A DNA stretch of 64,000 nt from NCBI GenBank assembly GCA_038116915.1, contig JAYOEU010000003.1, forward strand, positions 1 to 64,000. The letters are read 5' to 3'. Shown here piece after piece: positions 17,365 to 27,068 of the stretch. The notes beneath the pieces are model-generated. The model was not told the DNA's origin. It saw nothing but the letters and a program-made list of their open reading frames with translations, and made no database searches. A program made the position numbers and the translations under genes. The stretch is from JADHLJ01 sp038116915 (lineage in GTDB: Bacteria; Pseudomonadota; Alphaproteobacteria; Thalassobaculales; Thalassobaculaceae). The first letter of the stretch is position 1; every line of letters begins with the position of its first letter.

Positions 17365-19253
17365 CCCGCCGGTGGCTTGAACTCCGGAACCAGAGCCTGC
17401 AGGGCCCGCATGGTGGCCTCGGTATTCCGCTCGCGCGCCTGTTTTTCGAGATCATCGAATGCCCCGCGCAGCTCGGCGAGCCCGATGGTCCGGGGCGTCG
17501 CACGGCTGACCAGGGGAATGTCGGTTTCCAGCAAGACCTCATCGGCGTGGAACAGAGCCTCATGCAGCTTCTCGCCGGGACGCGGGCCGGTGAAGACGAT
17601 CCCGATATCCGCATCGGGGGTGAGGCCGGACAGGCGGATCATCTGGCGCGCGAGATCGAGGATGCGTACCGGCTCGCCCATATCGAGCACGCAGATCCCG
17701 CCGGCATTCAGCCGGCCGCCCATGGCGGCGGATTGCAGCACCAGCGACACCGCCTCGCGCACGGTCATGAAATAGCGGGTCATGTCGGGATGGGTAACGG
17801 TGACCGGTCCGCCATTGGCGATCTGCCGCTGAAACAACGGGATGACGGAACCGGTGGAGCCGAGGACATTGCCGAAACGCACGGCGATGAACCGTGTTGT
17901 CCCCGTCGTATGGCCTTCGACATCCAGCGCCTGGCAGTAGGCCTCGGCAAGTCGTTTGGTCGCGCCCATGACGTTGGAGGGATCGACGGCCTTGTCGGTG
18001 GAAATCAGCACCATGGTCCCGACGCCGGCGCGGGCCGAGGCCTCGGCGACATTGCGGGTCCCGATCGCGTTGGTGAGGATGCCGTCCAGCGGGTTGGCCT
18101 CGACCAGGGGTACATGTTTCAAGGCGGCGGCGTGCAATACGAGGTCCGGTGGGACCTCATCAAATAGCTGATCCACGCGGCGGCGGTCCCTGACATCCGC
18201 GAGGATCGCGCGGCGCGAGAGGTCCGGATGCCGTTCGGCGATTTCAAGGTCGCTCTGATAGAGTAGAAATTCAGAGGCGTCGAGCAGCGCGAGTTCCGCC
18301 GGTTCGAGCCCCGCGACCTGGCGCGCGAGCTCGCCGCCGATGGTGCCGCCGGCGCCGGTGATCAGTACCTTCTTGCCGGTGATCAGGGCGCGAACCGGCG
18401 TAATGTCCAGAACCGCCTGGCTCCGGCCCAGGACGTCCTCGACATCGATCGGGCGGGGCTGAAGAGTGGTGGAACCGTCCTCCGGCTTGTCGAAAGCGGT
18501 AAGGCGGGGCATCCGGGCAAGCGGCAGTCCGAGCGCGTCGGCAACCTCCGAAATCTCCCGGACCACCGAGCCGTCTATTTCCCGGCGGGTGATCACGATC
18601 CTTTGCGGCGCGAGATTGCGTTGGCGGAGGGTTACGACCGCCTGCTCCAAGGCTTGCAGATCGCCAAGGACCGGGACCCCGCGAATGTTGCGGCCGACCC
18701 GCCCGCCACGGTCATCGATGATCCCGACGGCGCGGTAGGGGGCCTCGCGGCCCCTGGACATCTCGCGGATGAACAGATCGGTTCCGTCGCCGGCGCCGAT
18801 CAGCAGCACCGGAATGCGGGCATGAGCATTGCGCTCCAGCAGGGAGGCAAGCTCGCCGTCCTTCAGAAAGCGATAGAGGAATCTCGGCCCGGCCAGCAAA
18901 CCGGTCAGCACGATGATCTCGATCAGCAGAAAGGAACGCGGGAAGTCCGCCAGGCGGTTGTAGACGAACTGGCAGGCGACGAAGAGCACGACGGTCAGCA
19001 CCACCGCCTGGAGGATCCGGCCGAGATCACCGATCGAGGCATAACGCCAGATCGTGCGGTGCAGGCGCATCCACAGAAACACCGCGGCCGCGACGAGGGT
19101 GAATATGGCGAGGCCGTGCAGCACCACATCGCGCGGCCAGACAAGCAATTCGCCGCCGAGCCGGAGATAGAGCGCGAGCAGGAAGGAGGCCGCCGCCATC
19201 GCAACGTCATGCAGATAGCTCAGCGCCACGCGGTTGAAACCATGCATTGTCAC
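17361..19253 (-). CDS. Membrane-anchored UDP-GlcNAc 4,6-dehydratase (WbpM/CapD/FlaA1 family)
   Basis: A 630-residue protein with four N-terminal transmembrane helices (residues about 10-130), a first Rossmann-like domain (VLLIGAGDGTD), and a second full NDP-sugar dehydratase domain starting at KVLITGAGGTIGGELA. The catalytic strand STDKAVDPSNVMGATKR carries the Met-x3-Lys version of the SDR active site typical of WbpM. It should convert a UDP-N-acetylhexosamine to the 4-keto-6-deoxy sugar at the inner membrane. It is the last gene of a minus-strand run with a 4-reductase-like epimerase and a WbpL-type transferase, the same trio that makes and loads QuiNAc/FucNAc-type sugars in O-antigen pathways. 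Confidence 0.93.
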   Translation of the reverse strand: MTMHGFNRVALSYLHDVAMAAASFLLALYLRLGGELLVWPRDVVLHGLAIFTLVAAAVFLWMRLHRTIWRYASIGDLGRILQAVVLTVVLFVACQFVYNRLADFPRSFLLIEIIVLTGLLAGPRFLYRFLKDGELASLLERNAHARIPVLLIGAGDGTDLFIREMSRGREAPYRAVGIIDDRGGRVGRNIRGVPVLGDLQALEQAVVTLRQRNLAPQRIVITRREIDGSVVREISEVADALGLPLARMPRLTAFDKPEDGSTTLQPRPIDVEDVLGRSQAVLDITPVRALITGKKVLITGAGGTIGGELARQVAGLEPAELALLDASEFLLYQSDLEIAERHPDLSRRAILADVRDRRRVDQLFDEVPPDLVLHAAALKHVPLVEANPLDGILTNAIGTRNVAEASARAGVGTMVLISTDKAVDPSNVMGATKRLAEAYCQALDVEGHTTGTTRFIAVRFGNVLGSTGSVIPLFQRQIANGGPVTVTHPDMTRYFMTVREAVSLVLQSAAMGGRLNAGGICVLDMGEPVRILDLARQMIRLSGLTPDADIGIVFTGPRPGEKLHEALFHADEVLLETDIPLVSRATPRTIGLAELRGAFDDLEKQARERNTEATMRALQALVPEFKPPAG

Positions 19254-19320
19254 GAAAAGCGCTCTCCGGCCTCGCCGCGTGTTGGACCCGGTGTCCAGGA
19301 TAGCACAAGCGATCGCCGTA

Positions 19321-20265
19321 TCATGGTTCGCTCCGTTCCGGCGCCAGAGCTTTTTTCAGACCCTCGGCCAGGGTCAGAGCCGGCTCCCATCCGAGAGCGT
19401 CGCTGATACCGTGTCCGTCTATTTCCAAGGACCCGTAGAGCCGTCTTGCGATCCCCGGGGCAACCAGCGTCACGATCGAGCGGATCATCCCGAAGGGATC
19501 CGGCGCGAGAGCCGGGGACCTGCCCAGGGCCGTCAGGATGGCCCGGCACAGCGCGCTGGTGCCCACCGGTTCCCCGTCATGCAGAAGGAACAGCCGGTTG
19601 CGCCCGGTATCGTCCTCCAAACACCGGACCAGTGCCGAAGCCAAGTTCTCCACATGAATGAAGGAGCGCCGGTTTTCGATCCCTGCCAATGGGAGCAGCC
19701 ATCCCGGCATGATGCGAAGGAGTTTCACCAGAAAACGGAAGTTTCCCATGCCGCCGTCGCCGTAGACGGCGGCCGGTCGGACGATGGTGATCGGCAATCC
19801 CAGTTCCGCTGATAGTGCCCTCAGGGCGAGTTCGGTCTCGAGCTTTGCGGCTCCGTAGGTGGAGTCCGGCTTCGGCACCGACGTCGCGTCGAACGGGCCG
19901 TCCGTCGTTATTTCGCCGTTGACCTTGACCGAGCTTACGAAGACCAGCCGCCGCATGCCGGCGGCGGCCGCCGAGCGGGCAAGCGCCGGGACCCCCGCGG
20001 TTGCACCCTGTTTTGCCGATGCATGCTGTGCGCTCTCTGTATGTGGCGGCGGGACCAGATGCAGGACCGCGTCGGTATCCGCGATGAGCGTGTCCCAATC
20101 CGGTTCGGCCCACGCATCCTCCACATGGCGCAGCGCCGCGACATCGGGAAGCCGGGTGATCGCGCGGCGGCGGACAATGCCAACGACCTCGTGTCCGGCG
20201 GCGGACAGCGCCCGGTTGACGTGACGCGCGATGAACCCGTTGGCTCCGATCACGGCGACGCGCAC
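19321..20265 (-). CDS. NAD-dependent epimerase/4-ketoreductase (WbpV/WreQ-like)
   Basis: A 314-residue extended SDR. The N-terminal cofactor motif is VAVIGANGFIA, and the active site has Ser in VFVSSVKVNG and YGAAK as Tyr-x3-Lys. The start is a GTG at 20265 whose G is also the last base of the upstream gene's TAG, so translation is probably coupled. An open frame continues upstream but is antisense or out-of-frame to the transferase. By analogy with WbpV and WreQ, the protein would reduce the 4-keto sugar made by the adjacent dehydratase. The exact sugar (QuiNAc versus FucNAc) is not resolvable. Confidence 0.88.
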   Translation of the reverse strand: MRVAVIGANGFIARHVNRALSAAGHEVVGIVRRRAITRLPDVAALRHVEDAWAEPDWDTLIADTDAVLHLVPPPHTESAQHASAKQGATAGVPALARSAAAAGMRRLVFVSSVKVNGEITTDGPFDATSVPKPDSTYGAAKLETELALRALSAELGLPITIVRPAAVYGDGGMGNFRFLVKLLRIMPGWLLPLAGIENRRSFIHVENLASALVRCLEDDTGRNRLFLLHDGEPVGTSALCRAILTALGRSPALAPDPFGMIRSIVTLVAPGIARRLYGSLEIDGHGISDALGWEPALTLAEGLKKALAPERSEP

Positions 20266-21341
20266 TACTTCGCTCCCGGTTGTTCGGCGCGGTTGCCCCA
20301 GCCCCAGCCCGCCGCCATCCAACGCAACAGGATCGCCACGATCAGAGCGGCGAGCGCACTCCCCCATGCCGGACGCTCGGGCGCGAGAAACCAGGCGGTA
20401 AGCATCAGGGCCGCATTGGCGACAATCACCGATCCGCAGATCGCGGCGTGTCCGATCCCCCGGATCGCCGCCTGCTGATAGAAATGCTGGCGATGCGCCT
20501 GGAATATGTTTTCCCCACGCGACAGACGCCGCGCGAGAGTGATGGACGCGTCGGCCAGGTAGTAGGCCGGCAGAACCAAACAGGCCGCGACGGCGGAGCC
20601 GTGCTCGCCGGTTCCCGCGCCCGCGTTGATCAGCAGCCAGCCGAGCAGATATCCCATCGGGATACTGCCGACATCCCCCATGAAAATGCTCGCGGGACGC
20701 CAATTCCAGACCAGGAATCCAAGAGCCGCCGCCGTCAGCGCCAGCGCCGGATCGATCAGCCTCGCTTCGCTTGCTCCGAGCGCCGCAAGGCCGGCCACAC
20801 CGACGCCGATGGCACAGATCTCGACCCCGGTAATGCCGTCGATCCCGTCCATGAAATTGAACAGGTTGATGAACCAAAGCCACAGAAAGCCCGTCGCCGC
20901 GAGGTCCAGCGCCGCCGGGAATACCGCGTGAAACAACCCGCCCTGATCCGATATCAGCCAAAGGCCAGGCGCCACGGCCGCGACCTGCGCAAGCAGACGC
21001 GGAACAGCGCCCAAGCCGCGCAGATCATCGATGAAGCAGACCGCTCCCAGCAGGATGGCGGCTGCCAGAATAACGACGTCGGGCAGCCCGAGTTTTCCCG
21101 CAAGCGCGGCGCCGGTCAGCCAGGCGGCTCCGGCGGCGCCGACAATGGCAATTCCGCCTCCCCTGGGTGTCGGAACCTCATGGCTGCTCCGCTCGTTCGG
21201 CCGGTCGAGAATCTGCCGTTTCAACAGGTGCCGGATCAGAAAATATGTGCCTGCAATGGAGATGATGAAACCAACGAACGCCACCAATACGTAGCGGACG
21301 GGCTCAATGATGCTCGGATCCTCGGTCATGGCTGACGGCAC
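20265..21341 (-). CDS. Undecaprenyl-phosphate sugar-1-phosphate transferase (WbpL/WecA/MraY family)
   Basis: A 358-residue polytopic membrane protein with about ten helices. It has the family motifs DRPNERSSHEVPTPRGGG, FIDDLRGL, NFMDGIDG (catalytic Asp), FMGDVGSIP and, near the end, HRQHFYQQ. These are the cytoplasmic loops that bind undecaprenyl phosphate, Mg2+ and the UDP-sugar. It should start a lipid-linked glycan by transferring a HexNAc-1-phosphate. The GTG at 21341 or the ATG at 21329 may be the start. It is co-directional with the heparinase-like gene 84 bases upstream and overlaps the reductase by one base. Confidence 0.93.
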   Translation of the reverse strand: MPSAMTEDPSIIEPVRYVLVAFVGFIISIAGTYFLIRHLLKRQILDRPNERSSHEVPTPRGGGIAIVGAAGAAWLTGAALAGKLGLPDVVILAAAILLGAVCFIDDLRGLGAVPRLLAQVAAVAPGLWLISDQGGLFHAVFPAALDLAATGFLWLWFINLFNFMDGIDGITGVEICAIGVGVAGLAALGASEARLIDPALALTAAALGFLVWNWRPASIFMGDVGSIPMGYLLGWLLINAGAGTGEHGSAVAACLVLPAYYLADASITLARRLSRGENIFQAHRQHFYQQAAIRGIGHAAICGSVIVANAALMLTAWFLAPERPAWGSALAALIVAILLRWMAAGWGWGNRAEQPGAK

Positions 21342-21425
21342 AATCGTTGACGGGAGCGGCTGTTCTCTGCTGTCGCCATGGGCGTGCCTTTCAAGGGGCG
21401 GAGCACCTGGGCCCCGACGCGCCTT

Positions 21426-23060
21426 TTACTCCTTTGTACCGCTCCGAACGTCCTCGCGGCGGAGCGCCCATCTTATCGTGATTTCACCGGTGTCGCGAAC
21501 CCGCTCAAGCGGGGTGGAGATCACAATCTGCTCACAGCGTTGCCGTTCGTCGGTTCCGAAATAGACGCTTTCGTTGATGTCGAGCCCGCTGTCGGTGCGC
21601 ATCCGCCACCCGCCGCCGCTCGGCGGGCGCAGCAGCGCCGACGCACCGCGCTGGATCACCGATGCGCGCACCCGCGGATGCAGATGAAAACGCAGGGTCG
21701 CGACCTTCGGAACATCGCCCGGGTCTCCGGTGTAGATGAGCTTGTCCTCGCCGCGAAGATCGTCGCCGGACGCGGACAGATACAGACGGCGGCGGTGCAG
21801 CAGGCCAAATTTTTTCAGGTACCCGTCGTGAGCGGCCTCGACCATGCTCGCTCCGTCGGCCTGCTGGCGGTCCACGGAGACGGTGATGCGTTTTCCGTCG
21901 CCGGACAGGTCGACCGCGTTGTGATCGTCGATCATCAGCATCGAATGTGCCGCCGACGCCCTGAGCGGCCCGCGCCAGCGCGGATCCGCGTTGCTGGTAC
22001 CACAATTGACGATGAGACGCTGTTTGCCCACGCTCAGCTCAAACGCCAACGGGCTTGCATGGGCGCATCCTTCGATAGGGCTGGGGGCGCCGGTATCCAT
22101 GATCAGGCAGGACCGGCCCCCGGTCAGGCGCTGAAACCCGGTATCGGGTGCTTCCGCCGCCGTTTTGAACCGTGATTCGGAACGCGCGATGAGCGATTCC
22201 AGCAGAGCCGACCGATTCTCCGTTGCCTGATGGAAAAGCGCCAGCCTGCCGTCGCCGTGCCTCCAGAGCCGCAGCATCGCCGTCATTCGGTCGATCGCCT
22301 CGTCGAGATCCGCTGGGGATGCGCGGCCCGCCGCGCGGAAGGCGGTCCGGATATCGATCAGCGCCATCAGGGCTTCGCAATGGCGCGCCGGAGAGCGGGA
22401 CACCTGTCCGCCATCGGGATTGATCTGGGCCGCGATCTCGCTTTTCAGCAGCCGCTCCGCGACTTCCAGGCCGGCGGCCCCCCGGCCCAGGGCCACCGTG
22501 GCGAATGTCAGCCCGTTGATGGCCTGAAGCCGCCGGACGCCGGGTGGCGCCGCCGTCAAATCCCGCTCAAGATGTCCGGCTTGGCGCGAAAGGCTCGAGA
22601 GAACGCGGTCGCGAAACGCATCCTCGGCCGATTCACAGAACAGATCATAGGTTCCGAGCCATAGCGCGATCCGATTGCCGAGAACGTCCGGACGCCAGGT
22701 CAGGGGGTGCCACTGGTCGTTGCGCCCGATCCAGCCCGCGACCAGATTGCGTGCGGTGTTTCGCGCGGCCTCGCCGCCGAGATCCCTGAGGTCCCGGAGC
22801 CAGGAAAACCCATGCAGATAGGCCGCATGGGCCTCCGCCTGCGGAAGTGCCGCCCAAGCCGTATCGGCATTCGCGATGACCACGTCCGAGGACACGAAGC
22901 GCCCGTCAACGATGGCGCGGCCCCGGTCGGCATCGCCGGGCCAGGCGTCGGTGGTTGAAACCGCGATCTCGGACCGCCGGTTCCGGTTCAGCAGCCAGCG
23001 CGAGACCGGCGAGCGGAAATACAGTTCACGGAACGTCCGCAACGGTCCGCGATCCGTCAT
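21426..23060 (-). CDS. Heparinase II/III family protein
   Basis: A 544-residue protein: an N-terminal (alpha/alpha) toroid region containing FSWLRDLRDLGG and the WIGRN...HPLTWRPDVLGNRI segment, and a C-terminal beta-sandwich of the heparinase II/III type (SAAHSMLMIDDHN). No signal peptide is evident. The start is the ATG at 23060, two bases after the rpe stop, so the two genes are co-transcribed. In many alphaproteobacteria this gene follows rsmB and rpe and precedes purH; here it is followed by surface-glycan genes. It could be a polysaccharide lyase or glycan-processing enzyme; the substrate is unknown. Confidence 0.9.
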   Translation of the reverse strand: MTDRGPLRTFRELYFRSPVSRWLLNRNRRSEIAVSTTDAWPGDADRGRAIVDGRFVSSDVVIANADTAWAALPQAEAHAAYLHGFSWLRDLRDLGGEAARNTARNLVAGWIGRNDQWHPLTWRPDVLGNRIALWLGTYDLFCESAEDAFRDRVLSSLSRQAGHLERDLTAAPPGVRRLQAINGLTFATVALGRGAAGLEVAERLLKSEIAAQINPDGGQVSRSPARHCEALMALIDIRTAFRAAGRASPADLDEAIDRMTAMLRLWRHGDGRLALFHQATENRSALLESLIARSESRFKTAAEAPDTGFQRLTGGRSCLIMDTGAPSPIEGCAHASPLAFELSVGKQRLIVNCGTSNADPRWRGPLRASAAHSMLMIDDHNAVDLSGDGKRITVSVDRQQADGASMVEAAHDGYLKKFGLLHRRRLYLSASGDDLRGEDKLIYTGDPGDVPKVATLRFHLHPRVRASVIQRGASALLRPPSGGGWRMRTDSGLDINESVYFGTDERQRCEQIVISTPLERVRDTGEITIRWALRREDVRSGTKE

Positions 23061-23062
23061 GT

Positions 23063-23725
23063 TCAGGGGCGCCTCAGATGCGCGATGTTTTCCGCGTAGG
23101 ATTTGCCGGCCCCCGCGAAGACCGCGGTGCCCGCGACCAGCACGTCGGCGCCCGCGTCGATAGCCAGACGGGCGGTTTCCGGTTTCACTCCGCCGTCGAC
23201 CGAAAGGTCGATGGCCCGGCCGGTTGCATCGATACGTTGGCGAACAGCGGCGATCTTGGCGCATTGGCTGGCGATGAAGGCCTGACCGCCGAAGCCGGGA
23301 TTGACCGTCATCACCAGAACGAGGTCCAGCAGATCCAGCAGATTGTCCAATACATCGACCGGGGTGCCGGGATTGAGCGCCACGCCGGCCTTGACGCCGG
23401 CTTTGCGGATCTGCTGCAGAGTGCTGTGCACATGGGCCCCGGCTTCCGGGTGGACGGTGATGATGTCGGCGCCGGCGTCAACGAAGTTTCCGATATAAGG
23501 GTCGACCGGACCGATCATCAGATGGACATCGAACGGCAGGGTGCTGTGCGGCCGCATCGCCTTGATAACGTCGGGGCCGAAGGACAGGTTCGGCACGAAA
23601 TGGCCGTCCATGACATCGAGATGGATGTAATCCGCGCCGGCCTCAGTCACCGCGCGAATCTCGGCGCCCAGCGACGCGAAATCGGCGGCGAGCATGGAGG
23701 GCGAAATACGAATTGGCTGTTGCAT
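23063..23725 (-). CDS. rpe: Ribulose-phosphate 3-epimerase
   Basis: A 220-residue TIM-barrel enzyme of the pentose phosphate and Calvin pathways, interconverting ribulose 5-phosphate and xylulose 5-phosphate. Family motifs are clear: ISPSMLAADFASLG at the start, HLDVMDGHFVPN (metal-binding His and Asp), FDVHLMI, VMTVNPGFGGQAF, and VDGGVKPETA near the end. Length is normal. It lies between rsmB (64 bases upstream) and the heparinase-like gene (2 bases downstream). Confidence 0.98.
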   Translation of the reverse strand: MQQPIRISPSMLAADFASLGAEIRAVTEAGADYIHLDVMDGHFVPNLSFGPDVIKAMRPHSTLPFDVHLMIGPVDPYIGNFVDAGADIITVHPEAGAHVHSTLQQIRKAGVKAGVALNPGTPVDVLDNLLDLLDLVLVMTVNPGFGGQAFIASQCAKIAAVRQRIDATGRAIDLSVDGGVKPETARLAIDAGADVLVAGTAVFAGAGKSYAENIAHLRRP

Positions 23726-23789
23726 GACGATTGCAGGTATCAGGTTGCGCCCGGCCCCGCAAGCACGGGGTTGGCAATTCGGCGAGCGG

Positions 23790-25085
23790 TCACCGGCGGA
23801 TCAGACGCGAGGCGAAAAATCCGTCGAGTCCCCCGCGTTCGGACAGATGAAACGGGAAGCTCCGAAGATCGCCCGCGTCAGTAACGCAGGCGCCTAGGCC
23901 CGGCAGTTCCTTGGCCTGGATCGGCGAGCGCTCAACCGACGCGTTCGATTCCAGGAAAGCCTCGATCCGGCGCTCACCCTCTTCGGGCTGCAGCGAGCAG
24001 GTACAAAAGACCAATACGCCTGCGGGCTTCACCATCTCGACCGCACTCGCCAGCAGCCGGTCCTGAAGTGCCGTCAGCGTCGGCAGATCCTCCGGTCCCT
24101 TGGAATGCAGGATGTCGGGATGGCGCCGGATCGTACCCGTCGACGTGCAGGGCGGATCGAGAAGCACGGCGTCATAGGGCGCGCTGGGCCGCCAGGTGGT
24201 CGCATCCTCGACCAGGGTCTCGGCCTCAAGATGCAGTCGGGCAAGGTTGCGGCGCAGCCGGCCGAGACGAGGCTCCGAGCGATCGACAGCCGTCACATGC
24301 GCGCCGGCCGCCACGAGCTGCGCGGTCTTGCCGCCGGGAGCGGCACAGAGATCAAGCACGCGCTTGCCCTTGACGTCGCCGAGCAGACGCGCGGGCAGCG
24401 CGGCGGCGGCGTCCTGGACCCACCAAGCGCCCTCCGCGAACCCCGTCATCGCATCGATCGGACCGTCGAAGGCACGGCGCAGCGTGCCCGTCGGCATCAC
24501 CGTCGCTCCGAGCCTGCGGGCCCATCCCTCGGGATCGGATTTCACCGAAAGATCAAGCGTCGGCTCCCGCAGGCAGGCCGATGCAATGCGTTCGGCAATG
24601 TCGGCGCCGAATCCCTCCGACCAGGTGGCGAGCATCCAATCCGGAATATTGCGGGTCTCCGGAACCGCGGCGAGCATTGTCTTGCCTTCGCGCGAGAGCC
24701 GCCGCAGCACGGCGTTGGTCAGGCCCTTGAACTTGGCGAGCTTGCGGGTTTCAACCAGGGTCACCGCGCTGTCGACGCTGGCATGCGCGGCAACGCCGAG
24801 AAACAGCATCTCGGCGACCGCCATGCGCAGGATGTCGCGCACCGCCTCGCCGGCCTTGGGGAGCGGCTTTTCCAGGCACGTGTCGATCAGGACGTCGATC
24901 TGGCCCAGGCGCCGCAGCGTCGTCGCCGAAATCAGACGCGCGAACCCCTTGTCCCGCGCCGGCAGGCGTCGGAAACCGTCGTGAATCGCCATCGCATCGT
25001 CGAAGGACTTGCGCCTGGCGAGAACCGAGCGCAGCAGGTCGAAGGCGACGCTGCGGGCGGCGGATACATCGCTCGAAGAACTCAT
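23790..25085 (-). CDS. rsmB: 16S rRNA m5C967 methyltransferase
   Basis: A 431-residue RsmB/Sun protein. The N-terminal NusB-like helical domain spans residues about 5-140. The methyltransferase domain includes the SAM motif LDLCAAPGGKT, the VDRSEPRL strand, LLDPPCTSTG (motif IV with Cys) and FCTCSLQPEEGE (motif VI with catalytic Cys). The ATG at 25085 is chosen over an upstream in-frame start at 25121. It methylates cytosine 967 of 16S rRNA. It is the first gene of the minus-strand run and divergent from the SdhAF4-like gene. Confidence 0.96.
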   Translation of the reverse strand: MSSSSDVSAARSVAFDLLRSVLARRKSFDDAMAIHDGFRRLPARDKGFARLISATTLRRLGQIDVLIDTCLEKPLPKAGEAVRDILRMAVAEMLFLGVAAHASVDSAVTLVETRKLAKFKGLTNAVLRRLSREGKTMLAAVPETRNIPDWMLATWSEGFGADIAERIASACLREPTLDLSVKSDPEGWARRLGATVMPTGTLRRAFDGPIDAMTGFAEGAWWVQDAAAALPARLLGDVKGKRVLDLCAAPGGKTAQLVAAGAHVTAVDRSEPRLGRLRRNLARLHLEAETLVEDATTWRPSAPYDAVLLDPPCTSTGTIRRHPDILHSKGPEDLPTLTALQDRLLASAVEMVKPAGVLVFCTCSLQPEEGERRIEAFLESNASVERSPIQAKELPGLGACVTDAGDLRSFPFHLSERGGLDGFFASRLIRR

Positions 25086-25228
25086 ATCGCACGGATACTC
25101 GCGCGCGGGGGGCGGGTGCAAGAGCTAAACCAATATGCCGGAAAATTTGCCCGCCGCGGCGCATGGGGTGAGTGTGTTTCGCGGAGCCCAAGGTTGCGTG
25201 CCGGAGGCGGCGGGGCCATATTCCAGGG

Positions 25229-25456
25229 ATGAACGACAAACCGCGCGCCTTCAGCCAGACCAGCATTCGTGATGCCTCGGCCCGCCCGTCGGGTTCCGCG
25301 CCGGTCCGGCCGGAAAGCACGCCGGTTGCCGTTGACGCCAAACTTGATCCGCGCGCGGCGGCCGCGAACCTTCCCAAGGAACTGGGCGGTCCCAAGGGTC
25401 CGGAGCCGACCCGCTTCGGCGATTGGGAACATAACGGGCGTTGCGTCGATTTCTGA
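25229..25456 (+). CDS. DUF1674/SdhAF4-like succinate dehydrogenase assembly factor
   Basis: A 75-residue protein whose last 25 residues carry the conserved GGPKGPEPTRFGDWE...GRCVDF block of DUF1674 (mitochondrial Sdh8/SdhAF4). The N-terminal half is variable and probably disordered. SdhAF4 proteins bind the flavinylated SdhA subunit and aid assembly. The ATG at 25229 has CCAGGG just upstream; the longer frame from 25172 has no support. It is divergent from rsmB and convergent with tctA. Confidence 0.9.
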   Translation: MNDKPRAFSQTSIRDASARPSGSAPVRPESTPVAVDAKLDPRAAAANLPKELGGPKGPEPTRFGDWEHNGRCVDF

Positions 25457-25474
25457 CCGGCGCCGTGACCGCCC

Positions 25475-26989
25475 TCAGGCGCGGATCTTCCGGTAGATCA
25501 GCTTCACCAGCGGCAGCAGCAGCAGAATGATCGCGAGGATCGTGATCGGCCCGGCGATGGGCCGGGTCAGGAAGATGCTGAAATCGCCATCCGAGAGCAG
25601 CAGGGATTGGCGCAGCTTCGGCTCGGCGATGGGCCCGAGGACGATGGCAAGCACCGCCGGCGCCAGGGGATAGTCGAGAATGCGCAGGAAATAGGCCCCC
25701 AGCCCGAACATCACCATGACCCAGACGTCGAAATTGTTCTGATAGGCCGCGAAGGTGCCGACGATCGACAGCACGAAGATCAACGGCGCCAGGATGGTGA
25801 ACGGCATCCGCAGCATCCACAGGAACATCGGAATACAGGCCAGATTGACCGCCAGCGCGATCACGTTCGACACATAGAACGAGCCGATCAGGGGCCAGAC
25901 GAAATCCGGCTGGTTGCTGAACAGCAACGGACCGGGCTGCAGACCCCAGATCACCATGCCGGCAAGCAGGACGGCGGTCGTCGGCGAGCCGGGAATGCCC
26001 AGCGTCATCATCGGCAGCATGGCGCCGGTGGAGGCTGAATTGTTCGCTGCTTCCGGCGCGGCGATGCCGTCGACCTCACCCTTTCCGAACCGCTCGGGAT
26101 TGCGCGAGATCATCTTGGTGACCCCGTAGGCCATCAGCGATCCCGGCGTCGCTCCCGCCGCCGGCAGGATGCCGACGAAGAAGCCGAGCGCCGAGCCGAC
26201 GGTGGTGCCTTTCCAGGCCTGGGGGAATTCGCGGATCTCCCGGATGAGCGTCGAAATCTTGATCTTCGCCTCGGTCATCGTGATGTTTTCCTGGGCGGAA
26301 TTGATCGTCCAGATCATCTCGCCGATGCCGTAGACGCCGATCGCCAGAACCAGGAACTGGATGCCGTGGGAAAACTCGGTGATGTCGAAGAAGATCAGTC
26401 GCGGCTCGCCGGAGACGATATCGAAGCCGACCGTCGCCAGGACCAGGCCGAAGGCGATGGAGAAGATGGTCTTGGGAATGTCGTCGCCGCTGAGGCCGAC
26501 AAAGGTCGCGAAGGCCAGCAGCATCAGCGCGAAGATCTCGGGATTGCCGAAATCAAGCGCGATGGTCGCCAGCGCCGGCGCGAAGCCCGTGAACAGCAGA
26601 TTGGCCACGGTGCCGCCCACGAATGACGCAAGCGCGGCGGTGATGAGCGCCTTTTCGGCCTTGCCGGAAAGCGCCAGCGGCCGCCCGTCGAAGGTTGTCG
26701 CGACGGCGGTCGAGGCGCCGGGAATGCCAAGGGTGATCGAACTGATCGCGCCGCCGTACATCGCGCCGTAGTAGATCGCCGCCAGGAAGATCATCGGCGA
26801 GGTCGCGGTGCCCGTCATGTCCTGAATGACGAAGGTGAACGGCAGCAGGATCGCGACCCCGTTGACCGACCCGAGGCCGGGCATCGCGCCGACGAAGAGG
26901 CCGACCAGCACGCCGAGAAACGCCAGGCCGAGATTGATGGGGTACAGCGCCTGGATGACGCCGTAGCCGAGGGACGCCAGAATCTCCAT
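25475..26989 (-). CDS. tctA: Tripartite tricarboxylate transporter large permease
   Basis: A 504-residue TctA-family membrane protein with about 11-12 helices. Typical features are PGLGSVNGVAILLPF near residue 40, LGIPGASTAVATTFDG, GILPAAGATPGS and LGIPGSPTTAVLL, the paired glycine/proline signatures of the family. With the small permease and periplasmic binding protein upstream it forms a sodium- or proton-driven importer of carboxylates such as citrate. It is the last gene of the minus-strand tct operon, with 79 bases between it and tctB. Confidence 0.95.
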   Translation of the reverse strand: MEILASLGYGVIQALYPINLGLAFLGVLVGLFVGAMPGLGSVNGVAILLPFTFVIQDMTGTATSPMIFLAAIYYGAMYGGAISSITLGIPGASTAVATTFDGRPLALSGKAEKALITAALASFVGGTVANLLFTGFAPALATIALDFGNPEIFALMLLAFATFVGLSGDDIPKTIFSIAFGLVLATVGFDIVSGEPRLIFFDITEFSHGIQFLVLAIGVYGIGEMIWTINSAQENITMTEAKIKISTLIREIREFPQAWKGTTVGSALGFFVGILPAAGATPGSLMAYGVTKMISRNPERFGKGEVDGIAAPEAANNSASTGAMLPMMTLGIPGSPTTAVLLAGMVIWGLQPGPLLFSNQPDFVWPLIGSFYVSNVIALAVNLACIPMFLWMLRMPFTILAPLIFVLSIVGTFAAYQNNFDVWVMVMFGLGAYFLRILDYPLAPAVLAIVLGPIAEPKLRQSLLLSDGDFSIFLTRPIAGPITILAIILLLLPLVKLIYRKIRA

Positions 26990-27068
26990 GTCAGGCCGGC
27001 TCCCTATGGGTGCGGGATCTCGACAGGCGCGGAAACATCGGGGTTAGGGAGTGCAATGCAATCACCAC

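Noticed and set aside
20266..20961. N-terminal extension of the epimerase gene
   Set aside because: The frame is open but overlaps the transferase, which has its own conserved motifs. The GTG at 20265 fits the one-base overlap with the upstream stop and the family's normal N-terminus.
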